From contig BCLD01000006.1 in assembly GCA_001600875.1 (NCBI GenBank), positions 642,300 to 706,299 on the forward strand: a DNA stretch of 64,000 nucleotides, written 5' to 3'. The DNA comes from Solicoccozyma terricola (taxonomy: Eukaryota > Basidiomycota > Tremellomycetes > Filobasidiales > Piskurozymaceae). This document shows, one piece after another, positions 34,943 to 46,584 of this stretch. Within the stretch, counting starts at the first letter, position 1. Each line of letters opens with the position of its first letter. The translations under genes and the position numbers were made by a program. The notes under the pieces are model-generated. The model did not search any database and was not told the DNA's origin. It was given only the letters and a program-made list of their open reading frames with translations.

Positions 34943-35062
34943 GAACACCGCGGATGCGCTTGGCCCGAAACACTGCTCCAACGCGAGCGAGGCCCCAAAC
35001 TGCCCACCGACAGGTAATTCTCATCCCATCGACATCCCTAGCTCATCCATCCATCACACATC

Positions 35063-37523
35063 ATGCCGTTCGGTGGATCCCATGCTCCTCTCGTCGCGCT
35101 GTCAAGATGGAGTCTGTCAAGCTTTTTCCAGGAGATAGAGGTGGTGGGAAGTGAGCGAGTACCCAAGGACGGACCGTTGATCTTGTGAGTGCCGGTAATG
35201 AGGGTCACCGGAGTGTATCGTTGCAAAGTCGAACCGTGAACCTGACCTTGTCCCTGCAATGGAATCATCAACAGCGCATGCTCGCATTCCAATATGGCCG
35301 TTGACGTGAGTTGGTAGGCGCATCTTCGCCATCTCAACGGCATAGGCGTAACTGACTTTTGAACCGAGTAGCCGGCGGTTCTCAGCTGTACCATGCCATA
35401 TGGACGCAAGCTGCATTACTGGGTGAGACTCTTCGTATGCGCTGGGTTCCCACTTTGACGACTCGGCTCACATTTGCATATTCCTCATCATTAGGTCAAG
35501 GACACACTGTTCAAAAACCCAGCTGTCGGAGCTCTACTCATGAACGCCGGAAATATCCCAGTTGACAGGAAGAACAAGAATAATCAAAGTTTATTCCGAG
35601 GAACTTTCGAAGGTGAGTTCAAGCCGCCGACCGCTCATGTGTTCGCTGTCGATTGAACCTTGACATTGAAATCCAAAACCCAGTCATGGCACTAGGAGAA
35701 TCAATCGGTGTCTTCCCAGAAGGAACGTCACACACATCACCTCACATGCTTCCACTCAAAGATGGTGTCTCATGGGCTGCTCTCGAGTATTTGTCATATT
35801 TGAATGGAAAGGCAGATGGAGTGAAGAGGGAGGGAAGGAAGGTTCAAATTGTCCCCGTAGGAATCTGTTACAAGGATAAAAGCAAGTATAGGAGTAGAAT
35901 TGTCGTCGAGTGAGTGAGAGGAGCTGCGATAGTCTGAGGTCCTCTGGGTGGTTGCTAATCGTGATGAACCGGATGTCAGATACGGTCATCCAATCACGAT
36001 GGACGCGTACGAGGAAGAATTCTTATCGACGGCGGATGGAGCAGCGAAAAAAGCTGTGAAACGATTGACGAAGAAAATTGAACTTGAGATGTTGAAATTA
36101 ACAATCAATTCTCCTGATTGGTGAGTGTGCGAGGGCGGGTCGTCCGTCCGTCCAGTCCTTGATAGCAAGCAAGGTAGCTAATTCCTGCAAGTGGGGGGAA
36201 AAAAACAGGGACACGCTCACTGCTGGTCATATGGCGATGGAGTTGTTGTATGAGGATGATAGCGTACTTGCTGCGGATCAGTATGTCAAGGTCGGACAAA
36301 CGTGAGTATATGTTTGTGAGCTTCATTTGTCCAATCACTTCAACCACCGCTAACGACTTGCACTACAGCCTCTCCGACCTCTTCGCCTCGTCCGGCGAAT
36401 CCAACGATCTTGAATCTCTAAAGCAACTCCTGGTCACATATTCGAACCTACTCGTTACCGCAAAACTGACCAACCACGTCCTCTCGGATGTTCCTCTACC
36501 CGCGACACTCGATCCATCCAGGCCAACTGCTCTCCCTACGCGTTTTTCCACGCTATGGCTCCTCATTCGCGATACCATTGCCTGTTTAATCCGTTTACCA
36601 TTCTTCTTCTTACCGATGATCGTCCATTTGCCACTTTACGGCATGGCTCGACTCGGTGCTGATATCGTCAAAGAAGAATTGGAAACACAGGCACAGATGA
36701 AGATTGCGTTTGGAGTTATTTTCTCGTTTCTCATCTATCCGACATTGTTCTTCCTTTCCTGGTTGTTGCTCAAGTTTACCTTGATTGGAGCGGGGTTGGC
36801 TGCTATCGGCGTGTATTCTTTTGCAATGTACCACACGACTTTGGTGGACGCCAACTACGACAGGTGAGTGATCCACCGCGATGATACTCCTATTATCTAT
36901 CTACAAAACGAGCTGACACGCCTTAGTTGCGGATCTACAGAATGAAACACCTTATCGCGGCCTGGCGAATCCTCGTTGGTGTTTGGGTCCCTAAAGCGGG
37001 TGACATCTCTCTCTCCTCGCTGCGCAATATCTTGCCAACCACTTCCGCTCCGTTGGGTGCCACGCCATCATCCATCCCGAACGCTACAGAGACGACTCCT
37101 TCCTCCGGAGCGCAATCCACCAGACGGAGCGACACTAGTAAGTCCGTGCCTCCCGTTGGTCAAAAGTCGCGCCGAGTGCCCACTCGTCGATTGGTTCGTC
37201 ATGTCCTCCGAACTCGAGTGGAAGCTGCCAAATCCCTTCATCAATACCTCTCCACTTTGGAATCCACGCCCTCCCTCGTTCCTGCCCGACCTTGGCTCGT
37301 TGAATCCGACTACGATGCCCTTTCAATTAAAGAAGGAGACGAACTCGATCGTTTCCCAATGGCAAAGCGAGATAGTAGGGAGGTGGTCCGTTTCCTCCGC
37401 CAGAGGGGAGCCAAGATCCGATTCCCGAGTGCGCAAGATGCCGACTGGGCCGATGCGGGTAGTGGCGATGAGAGGGATGGGAATGTGGAGGAAGATGGAA
37501 AGAAGGATATAAAGTTTGAATGA
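35063..37523 (+). CDS. Glycerolipid acyltransferase (PlsC domain) with C-terminal membrane helices
   Basis: Transfers acyl chains to glycerol-3-phosphate, dihydroxyacetone phosphate or a lysolipid in the ER; the substrate is not decided by sequence. The start is MPFGGSHAPLVALSRWS. Motif I spans two introns and reads ACSHSNMAVDPAVL. Motif II/III follow: NAGNIPVDRKNKNNQSLFRG and ESIGVFPEGTSHTS, with the catalytic-site FPEG intact. VQIVPVGICYKDKSKYRSR matches motif IV. After a helical region come hydrophobic helices (IACLIRLPFFFLPMIVHLPL and FGVIFSFLIYPTLFFLSWLL) and a basic/acidic tail ending KDIKFE (TGA 37521-37523). This layout resembles the fungal Sct1/Gpt2-like group. In motif I five residues, not four, separate His and Asp. 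It is tail-to-tail with HEM4, 83 bp apart. Confidence 0.85.
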
Positions 37524-37606
37524 TGGACCGTATAGGAGGAACCGGCTTGATTAGGTTATGTACAGTGAATAGACAGTATTGACGACTGTCCGAGTTTGCG
37601 TTTGCT

Positions 37607-38512
37607 TTATATGATAGGTTCTGCTTCAAGGATACCATCTAATAACCCTTGAGCTGTAGGGGTGCGTGCTGTTGCCCGTACATTCACACGAATTTTTCTC
37701 AGAAAGTCGGCAGTTGTCTTGCCAATCGCGATCACGTCGAAGCGGGGGTTTCCCACCTCTTCCATGGGAAAGTGACCCTTCGTCCGAAGTACATCGATCA
37801 CAGGTTCCGCGGAGGACGGCGAGAAGAAAGCGAGCCATATATTCTCGTTTGGCTGTTCTTCGTCCAGGATGTCGACGAGTTTGGAAATATCGTCCTCTAA
37901 ACTGGATCGAACGCATGTTTCGTATACCGTACGCGTTTGGTAAGGAATCCCGACTGAATCAAGAACTACTTTCAGGTCTGAAATGGTCTTGTCACCCTCT
38001 AGAATCAAAAGAGGGTTGCGAGGGTTGCTCGACGCTGAGTAATGAGAAACGATAAAATCGCCTAGTGCCGATCCTGACCCAGTGGTTTCCGCTCCTGGAA
38101 AGGCTTTCGGTCCGATTCCAGGTAATGAAGACGAGGTGAAAGAGCTCATGGTCGTTGATCCAGGTGTATAGAGCGGGATTGTTGACCAATCCGGTACGCC
38201 TTGCACTTCAGCCATCCCCGATGACTGCTTTGATTTCCCCTTTCCCCCGCTTCCTTCCTCCGCCAACTGGTTCATCGCATTACACCAGCTCTCTCCTGCT
38301 CTTTTACTAGTCCCAACCACACCAGCCCATCGTTGCGGACCGTCCCTAATGACGTCCTTCAACGCGGCCACCCCGACATACGCTTGTTCAAGCACCGGCA
38401 CGAAGAGGGGTCTGTATCGATGAGCTGATAAGATGTGATGGTACCGGTCTGGGAGAGCTGTTGAGCATGAGTCGGTGGATGGGGATCGGAAGAGGACGAC
38501 GGTAGAGGGCAT
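37607..38512 (-). CDS. HEM4: Uroporphyrinogen-III synthase
   Basis: Converts hydroxymethylbilane to uroporphyrinogen III, the fourth step of haem synthesis, in the cytosol. It is a single exon of 301 codons, MPSTVVLFRSPSTDS to LLDGILEAEPII, about 20% longer than the bacterial enzyme and normal for fungi. Typical features are the N-terminal VVLFRSP strand, VVGTSKRAGES, PLLILEGDKTISDL, VYETCVRSSLEDDI, IWLAFFSPSSAEPVID and the C-terminal FDVIAIGKTTADFL plus TPTAQGLLDGI, which together form the two HemD subdomains. It is one of the few intronless genes here. It shares a 183-bp head-to-head promoter with the UPF0390-like gene, including TCACGTGA. Confidence 0.9.
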   Translation of the reverse strand: MPSTVVLFRSPSTDSCSTALPDRYHHILSAHRYRPLFVPVLEQAYVGVAALKDVIRDGPQRWAGVVGTSKRAGESWCNAMNQLAEEGSGGKGKSKQSSGMAEVQGVPDWSTIPLYTPGSTTMSSFTSSSLPGIGPKAFPGAETTGSGSALGDFIVSHYSASSNPRNPLLILEGDKTISDLKVVLDSVGIPYQTRTVYETCVRSSLEDDISKLVDILDEEQPNENIWLAFFSPSSAEPVIDVLRTKGHFPMEEVGNPRFDVIAIGKTTADFLRKIRVNVRATARTPTAQGLLDGILEAEPII

Positions 38513-38593
38513 GGTGATGAGAGATGGCTACAGTGAGGGCAATGCACGCTGTCCCGCTGGATCGAGAAAGACCGAGGGGGGGCTGTCACCGCA

Positions 38594-38601
38594 TCACGTG
38601 A
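38594..38601. promoter_or_regulatory. TCACGTGA palindrome in the HEM4/UPF0390 divergent promoter
   Basis: The same 8-bp palindrome as at 15755, again near the middle of a roughly 180-bp head-to-head promoter. Confidence 0.6.
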
Positions 38602-38695
38602 CTTCAGCTCGACCCAACAACTTTCTCTCCTCCTCCAACCACCCGTCACACATCCGCCATATCCTCTACATCTCAACAGTCGGCACTCCCACACC

Positions 38696-39210
38696 ATGGC
38701 GCAGAACAGCACAAAGGGTCTCAACCCGAAATCCACATCAGGTGGTCGCAAGAAGACTGGGTTGACCAAGAAGGGCAAGAGGGATTGCCAACCCAAGCAG
38801 ATTGACCGAGCCAGACAGGCTGCTTCGATGAAGGTGCGTCGCAGAACTAGGTTTGAGTGGTCAACTCTTCCGTGGAAAACCTGACAATGCGTTGTGGTAT
38901 TTGCGGTGAATAGAAACTTTCCAGTCATATCAATAACTCTATTGAGCGACAGATGGTACAAGCGGCTAGTCTAGGTGCGTTTTGTCTGGTCTGGTTTGGC
39001 CTTTCGCTCGTCCACATATTGAATATGCGTCATCCTCGCCAAAACAGGCAAGTTGGGTATCATGAAGAACTCTGGTGGACCATCGCCAGCAGATACGTAA
39101 GTGGACAACATTCTCCGTGAATTCTCGCGGCGTGTAAATTGACGGACGGTATCCACTTTGTATCGTTCAGGAAAGGGAAGGGCAAGGGCAAGGGCAAAGC
39201 TGAAAAGTAG
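38696..39210 (+). CDS. Small basic UPF0390/DUF2462-like protein
   Basis: A small, very basic protein with four exons: 38696-38833, 38914-38974, one after CAAAACAG near 39050, and a last one ending TAG at 39208-39210. The start is MAQNSTKGLNPKS. The chain reads GLTKKGKRDCQPKQIDRA, then KLSSHINNSIERQMVQAASL, GKLGIMKNSGG and a final KGKGKGKGKAEK. The pattern of a Lys-rich head, an 'INxxIE' helix and 'GKLxIMK' fits the UPF0390 group (human C19orf53-like), proteins found in the nucleolus, of unclear role. All exon joints stay in frame. The lysine/glycine tail is encoded by repeated GGCAAG units. Confidence 0.78.
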
Positions 39211-39399
39211 ATCTCCTTACTCGGTTCTGGTCGCTTTATTTTTCATGGTTGTACACCTTCTTTTCATTATCTTTTGCATATCTTTCACGATTTCGAACAG
39301 GTCAAAGTTGGCTCAAATGACCAAATCCATTTGATTTCAATTTATCGTGATATTGTGTTTCGGGGTTTCATGTGTTTTCAGCTACCTTACATGCAAAAC

Positions 39400-42300
39400 T
39401 CAGAGCTCATCATGGGTACTACCAGTCCCACTGTCCCTACTCGACTCATCCATCTGGTCATCCGTGAAACCCTCCGCCTCCTCCTTGCCCATCTTCTCTT
39501 TGATGGCCTGCCAGTCTTCAAATTGAACATCACCCATCTGTCCAGCAACGTCACCGCCAAATAGGTCGTTGGGCGAGAAAGTGTTCTCGGGCATATCATC
39601 ATCTGGTAGTGGTCCGGTAGCGATGGGAGGAGCAGGTTTGTAGGATGCTGAACCACGAGCTGACAGAGAGACACCGAGGGATTGACGAAGTAGGGATTCA
39701 ACGCGGTCAAAGTAGCTGTAGACGGCAGAGGCGTTCGACGCTCAGAAAGGTCAGAACCAGGGACGGGGAAGCCAAACCAAACAACCCCCCAGACACCACT
39801 CACTCATTTGAATCTGTTACGGTAAATCCACTCTTCACCGAAGTCGTATCAAACAAAACCTGAACCAAATCACTCAAATCCCTCTCCTCTTCCTCGGCTC
39901 CTTCAGCCGGTAACTCGATCACCCTCTCCAACAACCCAACGATCAACGGACTCTTCGGATTGATCTCCAAGATCTTGGGTGCGTTCATCATCATCTTGTA
40001 CATTGGGTCATCTTCACGAACATTGGCGGCCATCAGGCGGGCCATGTTGGCGGAGAAACCGTAATCGGCGATGAGGGTGCAAGGGGAGGTTACAAGGCGG
40101 TTCGTCAAGATGACTGTTAAGGCCACACCGATCCGGTCAATAAGATGCTCATACGATGGTATAGGTTGAGGAACTACTCACCATCACTCACTCGCCCTTC
40201 GAGTTCCTTCTTCAACCATGTGAGGAGCGGTGCAAAGGCTTTCTTCGAAGCTTCAAACTCAGCCGTTTCCCCGGCGTCTTCCTCTTCATCTCCGAATTTG
40301 AGTCCCTTCTTGGAAACATCCTGGACCTTCATTCCCCTACGTTGGAAGCGGTGCGTCAGTGACAGGAGAGATTGTAAACCAAGCGAAATAGAAATACCCA
40401 CTTGTAGGTCTCAAGGGTCTGCATCATGGTCTCATCTGCCGGCTGGTTCAGCAACAACACTTCATACCCTCTTGCCTGGAGCTTCTCCACGAACGGAGAA
40501 CGCGCTAGGCTCTTTGGCGTCTCTCCGACCCCGGCGATATAAAAGATCTGCTTCTGGTTGCCCCGGCGGTTGCTGACGTACTGATGGAGGTGAACGATTA
40601 GTAAAAGTCGATCAAAGCGCGTTCTGATGAATGCTTACCTCGTCTAGACTGGTATAATTTGACAATGTGCTCTCGAATCTCAATAAATCCGCCAGCTTGT
40701 TCCTGTCCTTCTTGTCCTTGGTCTCAATAACACCGATCCTCAAAGCGTTACCATAGATCTTGGACACTTTCTCAAACGCCACAGGGTCATCAGAAGCGAT
40801 TCGGGCGAACATGTCAATAGCCTTGCGGAAGAGGATGCGTTGGAGCTGACGGACAAAACGGGTTTGTTGGAGAGTCTCGCGTGAGACGTTCAGGCTGTGA
40901 GGAAAGGATCAGCTTTCAAGTCAAGGCACCATCTGGTTGAGTGACGTACGGAAGATCATCGGCTGAGGGAGGACGTTTTCGACTCAGTTCACTATTATCA
41001 AACGGATTGCCAATAACGCCAATACCCACCATCAATGATGATTTTCAAAAAGCTAAGCCACCGAGGCAAAAACTCTTCTCCAAGATCGTCGGTAATGAAT
41101 ACTCTCTTTGGGAAGAATTTACGAATCAGACAGGACATTCAGTGATTCCCACGACTGATCGCTCACCTTGACCATCATTCTGATACTCCCAACTGCGCTC
41201 GATGCCTTCTCCCAAAATGAAGCCGGAAGGTCATGAGGTAGATACATGATACCTCTATAGCTGACACCTGAGCCGGAATCGCCTTTGAAATGCGAATGAC
41301 CGAGAGGGATAGCGGCTGGTTGTTTAGTCAGAGCTTGATAGAAAGCCGTGTATTCCTCTTCGGATACGGAACGGACGTCCCTGATTCGCATTTCAAGTCA
41401 GGGCTTCCAGTACATTGCCCACAGTTGTTTGTCATTTACTCACCTCATCCAGATTGGAGGTTGATCATTCAACCTAACCCACTTGGCTTCTGTGATAGTC
41501 TCCTCCTCCTCATCTTCATCGTTGGTTGTCGTCGTGGAAGTGGAGTGTGTGAGGAGGTAGATTGGGAAGACAGTCGAGTACTGGGAATGTTTCTCTCTGC
41601 GGGTAGATCGACCACCGTCAGAGAAGCCGACGCCCGCAAGGCTCCAAGATTTTGAAGACTCACACCAAGTCCTTGAGTTTGGTCTCATCTAACCAACCCT
41701 CCTTGACTCCCTCTTCATTTATATCCAAAACGATCTCTGTACCACAAGGGAATAAAGTTTGACCTCTTGGATCTGAAAAGACTTGGAACTCTTCACCAGA
41801 TGCGGAGGACACAAATGTATGTTGACGTGGATTCGGGGTTTCGAGTGTGGGAGGTGGCAGTGAAGAGACGCGTGCGGTGTCTGAAACGAGGAACACGGAG
41901 TAGAAGCCAAGTCTAAGGAAGGGGAGAGAGAGTGCGAAAGATCGGATCAGTCATGCTCAGAGGAGAAAAGTAATAGTGCATAGCTGACCCAAATTGACCG
42001 ATCAAGTTGGAGTCATCTGACCCGCTAGCACGTTTAAGGAACTCTGCAGTTCCTGACTTTGCGATGGTACCGAGATTCGTCGCGAGCTCGGATTTCGTCA
42101 TTCCGATCCCGGTGTCTAGGTTTTGTAGATCAAAAGACAGCATCAGCTCCCTGTAACCTTTCAGCTGTATTACGAGCCTCCGTCTCACCTCTAAAGATCA
42201 ATTGCCCTCCCTTGCCATCTTCATTCTTCCTAGTCTCAATCGTGATATTCCCTTGCCATCCTCCTTTGCCTTCAAGGCCCTCCATCATGGCTCTATCCTT

Positions 42301-42599
42301 CAAGCTCGTCAAACGAAGCTTTTCCAAGGCGTCATTTGAGTTGGAGAGAAGTTCACGAGCGAATACATCTTTCTGAGAGTATAAGGAGTGGATGACTATG
42401 GATCGAAGTCGAGCGATATCGGACTAAAAGCATGGTGGTCTAGTCAGCGTAATTCGAGGTCGTGGAAGGCTTGTCTTTGTGCGCTGCCCACCTGGTACTG
42501 GAAGGTGGTCTGCTCATTGTCCGCCGCGTCGCCCTGAGCTGACACGATGAATGACCCGCCGAACGTGAGCAGCAGCGCCAGTGCTCCAAACAACTTCAT
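39400..42599 (-). CDS. ER-resident HSP90 (GRP94/endoplasmin) with HDEL retention signal
   Basis: Chaperone of the ER lumen. The start [20 protein letters not shown] is a clear signal peptide. The HSP90 ATPase domain follows: [91 protein letters not shown]. The middle domain has [52 protein letters not shown] and VSRETLQQT. The C-terminal domain includes [19 protein letters not shown] and [12 protein letters not shown]. It ends GTGSTHDEL (TGA 39400-39402), so it has an ER retrieval tetrapeptide and not MEEVD. The helix loop RELLSNSND is one residue off the usual 'ISNASD'. About ten introns. It is followed upstream by the gamma-glutamyltranspeptidase gene in the same direction. Confidence 0.93.
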
Positions 42600-42777
42600 G
42601 ATGCTATGATGAACGAGATAGTTGGATCAACAAAGGGCCGATGAAGTAGTATGGATGCCAGCTCATGCGCAACGTGGCTCGAGAACTTTCCAGGGAAGGT
42701 TACTAACCACATTTCACATTTCATTTCATTTGCAATGGGATACCTGATACCTCTGTATGTATGCTACGATCATTCTT

Positions 42778-45435
42778 CTAAATCTGTCCGACAGCATGTC
42801 CATCTGCACGTTGATCCGAGCCAGCAGCCCATACTCTCCGTCCTGACGGATCCAGGACTTTTTGGATGATCTGTATCGTTATCAACAGTGTTCTTAATAA
42901 CACCTTCGATGTGACAAAGGGAATTGACGTTAAACCTCACCTGTCCCCGACCGGCGATAGCTCGTGAGAATCCTTTGGCCTGTCTGACATCGTGGCCCAT
43001 TTCTGATTTGCAACGGAGATGACCCAAACATGTGAGCGACATGTGTCCCTCTCGTCTTTTTCGCCCACTGACCATTCAATTTCGCCACCACCTCCGCTGG
43101 AACTCCTTCCTCAATATACACCTCCGAATTAATATCGCCGATATTCTGGTTATTCGCATCCTCATCATCTGCATCTGGAAGTCCAGCAGAGATACAGAAT
43201 CGTGGTGCATCCAATGCAGCTTGAGGTGTCATCCCCCGGAGGATGTTCAGGAGGACTTGAACGTGGCCTTGAGGTTGCATGAAGCCCCTGTTGCCACAAA
43301 GTAAATGAAATCAGCCTGTAATCGTCGAGGTTATTGGCACAGTTAACACTAACCCCATTACACCATAGCTCATTAGTAACTCGTTACTGGAACCTCGAGT
43401 GGCCATTGCAGGAACTGCAGACATTGTAATTCCATCAGGTTTGCCCTGCCCACACTGTGAAGCCGCCACACTCCCACTAACTGATAGTATGATAAGGCCT
43501 CTTCCCACCTTGCACGTTATTCGGATGGCCTTCCTGCAATGTAAATCCACTACCTCGGTTCTGCAATGTGAATCCACAGCCTTTAGGAATAGCACCTGTA
43601 CCGAAACCGGCATAGTTGGAGGCGATGAAGGAACAAGCGTTGCCTTCAGAGTCGGCGGCTGTAGGGAGGAAAAACCGGGTTAAGAGTGTGGTCAAGGGCT
43701 AAGAAGGTGGGAGAATGAAAACCTACTGGTAAAGTAGACTGTATCCGAGCTGGGTGACGGGTGAAAAGGCCTGGGTCAGTGATGAACTGTTAAGCATTTT
43801 CTTTGATCGACTCTTACCTTTGCACAGGTCGACCCTAACGCCGGCGTGGAGGGAGGAAACAGTCAGAATATCTGAAAGGTCCGTTCAGATTGGTCTACAA
43901 CTCACATGTTGAACGTCAGCAGTTGCCTTGCTAGTGTCGAGCAGAGCAGCTCGGGTAGAGAGATATTCCTGTGAGGCACTCTCGTCGTCTCAGTACATGC
44001 TTTCGAGAAATCGAAAGTTATAGTCCTTACCTTGCTCAACATCTCCTTCACCGGTACGTGGACAACTTTGGGGTCGGTGACGTAGTAGCGAGTATCTGTC
44101 AGGTAATAATAGGTCTCAGTGTGACGAAGGACTGGTGTGGATCCGTGTGAAACGAACCGGCAAAGGACAATCTCAAAGCCTCGATGAGGACGTGCAAGTA
44201 CTCTACAGAATTATGCTCCAACGCAAGGATGTCCTTGATCTTGCCGGATGACTCGAGACCTTCGATGATGCCCAGGGCGACAAGAGCAGTGAGACCTTGT
44301 CCATTGGGTGGGCACTAACAGGGAGAATATATTAGTATTCGTATTCCAGGACGATCAGCAGCCTGACAGTGTCCACTAACCTCCCAAAGAGTGACGTGAT
44401 CATCTCCTGCAGGTCCCTTCCTGAACTCATACTTGATCGGCTCTACGACCTCGGCCTCCATCTCTTCGAGATCACTGAGCTCCATGACTCCGCCTTGAGA
44501 TTGCACCAGATCAACGATGGCTTGCGCTATCCGGCCCTTGTAAAAGCCTGCATGACCGTCCTTGGCTACTGAGCGGAAGGTAGCGGCAAGGGTAGGCATG
44601 GTCATGATGTCACCTGCTCGAGGATAGTGCTGTTGACAAGAATGATTGCGTCGATTAGTCGTGCGCATTCGTGAATAGGGTATCGACCCCTCGGCATGTA
44701 CTTGCCCCGTTAAGTAACATCTCGTTGGCATTTGGTGAAGCGTTCTTGATCAGATTCTCAGACTTCATCCACTGTTGTGAAATTTCCAAAAGAAAGGCGT
44801 CAACTCAGTCCGCTGACCTGCCAGTCCAGTAACGCGATATCCTCACAGCATTGGAGTTGAGCTCAGCACAAGGGTAACCTAAAATTTTCCCCAATATTAG
44901 CTCTCCAGTCTCGCAGCTTTCCCATCAAAGGATTTCACTCACCCTCCTCAGCCAACTTGATAGCAGGAGCCAGAATTTCCTCCATCGTCAACTTTCCACT
45001 TCCAAATTCTTGTATCGTCTTGATCCAACCTGACGCTGCACCCGGTACAGTGACCGCATTCAGATTGGTGAGCGGGATAGTCCTTCCCTTGATCCCTATA
45101 CTCCTCAAGTACTCCAACGACAATTTTTTCGGCGACTTTCCAGACCCATTGATAGCCTTAACTGTCTTGCTCTTAGCATGGTAAAACAAACAAAAAATAT
45201 CACCACCAATACCGGTACAGCTTGGTTCAGTGACGTTCAAAGCAGCAGCCGTAGCTACAGCTGCGTCTGCTGCGTTACCTCCCTTGTCGAGAATGGAAAG
45301 ACCGCATTGAGCTGCTAGTGTTTGAGAAGCAGCGACTATTCCTTTGGTGGAGAAGACGGTGGATCGTCGAGAAGGGAAGTGAGAAAATTGAGGGTTATTG
45401 GAAGGATGGACCTTGGTCCAATCGATGGGTGCCAT
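42778..45435 (-). CDS. Gamma-glutamyltranspeptidase-family Ntn hydrolase
   Basis: The family cleaves gamma-glutamyl bonds, as in glutathione, after self-cleavage at a threonine. The start [17 protein letters not shown] shows no signal peptide or membrane anchor, unlike secreted or vacuolar GGTs. Then come [56 protein letters not shown] and [16 protein letters not shown]. The nucleophile region, across an intron, reads [19 protein letters not shown], with the expected processing Thr in DTVY, then [20 protein letters not shown] and NRGSGFTL. Later exons give [20 protein letters not shown] and [20 protein letters not shown], and the gene ends [10 protein letters not shown] with TAG at 42778. The pattern resembles the bacterial YwrD-like type. 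It has many introns, so any transfer would be old. Confidence 0.88.
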
Positions 45436-45561
45436 GGTGAGAGTGGAATGTTCAAGGTGCAGGAGTGTGGTGCTTGTGGTGTTTGTTATACCTGTATTCC
45501 CTTGGAATAATCCGCCTCCACTCTGGATCTTGTCCGAGTCCTGACGGTCAACTCCGAATGA

Positions 45562-45569
45562 TCACGTGT
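45562..45569. promoter_or_regulatory. TCACGTGT E-box upstream of the gamma-glutamyltranspeptidase gene
   Basis: A CACGTG core 127 bp before the start codon at 45435, next to GTGATGACG. Confidence 0.45.
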
Positions 45570-45666
45570 GTGATGACGCGACTGGGTGGGTGCCATCGTA
45601 ACCATGTAATCGATCTACAACCATCTATCGCTCCTCTGACACTTGATGCTGATGCTGATCTGGGTT

Positions 45667-46547
45667 CTACTCTGTCAAACTCAATCCCAACTGCTCATGG
45701 ATATCCTTCACGGTCGTTCCTGTCATGATGGCGTACTGTAACGACGCGATGAAGTTGTTAACGATCAAGCATGTCAGTGGGTTTGGAATTCCAATCCCCG
45801 TCGGTGCAATGACAAGTCCACACGGGTCGAGGAATAGAATGCGTGCGTGGGAGAGGGAGAGGGAGAGGGAGAAAGGAATTGTGAAATGATTTTCAAGGAA
45901 TAAAAGACTCACTCGTCCGATTAGTGATTGGACTCCGTCTCTGATCACAGATTCCAAAATCAAACCGACAGCAATTAGGATTATACGTATCCACGACCAC
46001 CACTGCGAATCACGCCCTTAATTAGGATTATACGTATCCACGACCACCACTGCGAATCACGCACTTAATTTCATTGTATGTATGAAGCAAATCTATGTGT
46101 TTCTTCACGATCACATCCGCATCTTTCCCTCTAAAGAGAGAATGGAGCGAAACGACCATGAGAAGCTGTTGAAAATGCCAAATAAAATGATACAATAGCA
46201 AACTAGCCATAACTCACGCCATGATCTTCTCCATATCTTCAATCTCGAGCTTCAACCTCTCTATCTTCGCTGCTTGAGCCGCGAGGATAGCTGGAGATGG
46301 CTGTTGTGATGGGATGGAGGTGGCGGTCAGTGCGGGAGGAGGAATTAGGATAGATGGATGATATTGGTTGGAGGACTGACTTTGGATGGACCGCGTCGGA
46401 GCATGTTGATGTGAGGGATATGTATCTGCGTGTATTGGTTGTGGTATTGGTTGTGAATACTGTCGCACTGATCTCACTTGATCACTCTCGCCACCTCTCC
46501 TCGTATCAACAACCTGATCGGCGGTGGCGACAATTGCTTTAAATGCA
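45667..46547 (-). CDS. SWI5: Swi5/Sae3-family recombination mediator
   Basis: Swi5 works with Sfr1 to load and stabilise Rad51/Dmc1 during recombination. Exons give ILAAQAAKIERLKLEIEDME, then (acceptor TCTCTTTAG) GKDADVIVKKHIDLLHTYNE, IK, DGVQSLIGR, and finally YAIMTGTTVKDIHEQLGLSL with TE and TAG at 45667. The signature 'IVxxHIxLLHxYNEIKDxxQxLIGxxA...TxKxxHExLGL' of Swi5 is fully present. The start is uncertain: ATG at 46547 (MHLKQLSPPPIRL), joined by a GTGAGA...CCAAAG intron of about 100 nt to NQSSNQYHPS, keeps frame. Exon 2 is followed by a 47-bp tandem duplication that includes its splice donor. It shares a 138-bp divergent promoter with NOC3. Confidence 0.87.
45973..46066 (-). repeat. 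47-bp tandem duplication across the SWI5 exon 2 splice donor
   Basis: Two copies in direct tandem (45973-46019 and 46020-46066), identical at 46 of 47 positions. Each starts AATTAGGATTATACGTATCC on the plus strand. The copy next to exon 2 carries the functional GTGCGT donor (minus strand, 46064). In the second copy the matching GT is GG, the only difference between copies. Confidence 0.93.
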
Positions 46548-46576
46548 TTTGCACACCGCGGATTGGAACATTCCCT

Positions 46577-46584
46577 TCACGTGA
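46577..46584. promoter_or_regulatory. TCACGTGA palindrome in the SWI5/NOC3 divergent promoter
   Basis: A third perfect copy of the 8-bp palindrome, in a 138-bp head-to-head promoter, 30 bp from the likely SWI5 ATG. Confidence 0.6.
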
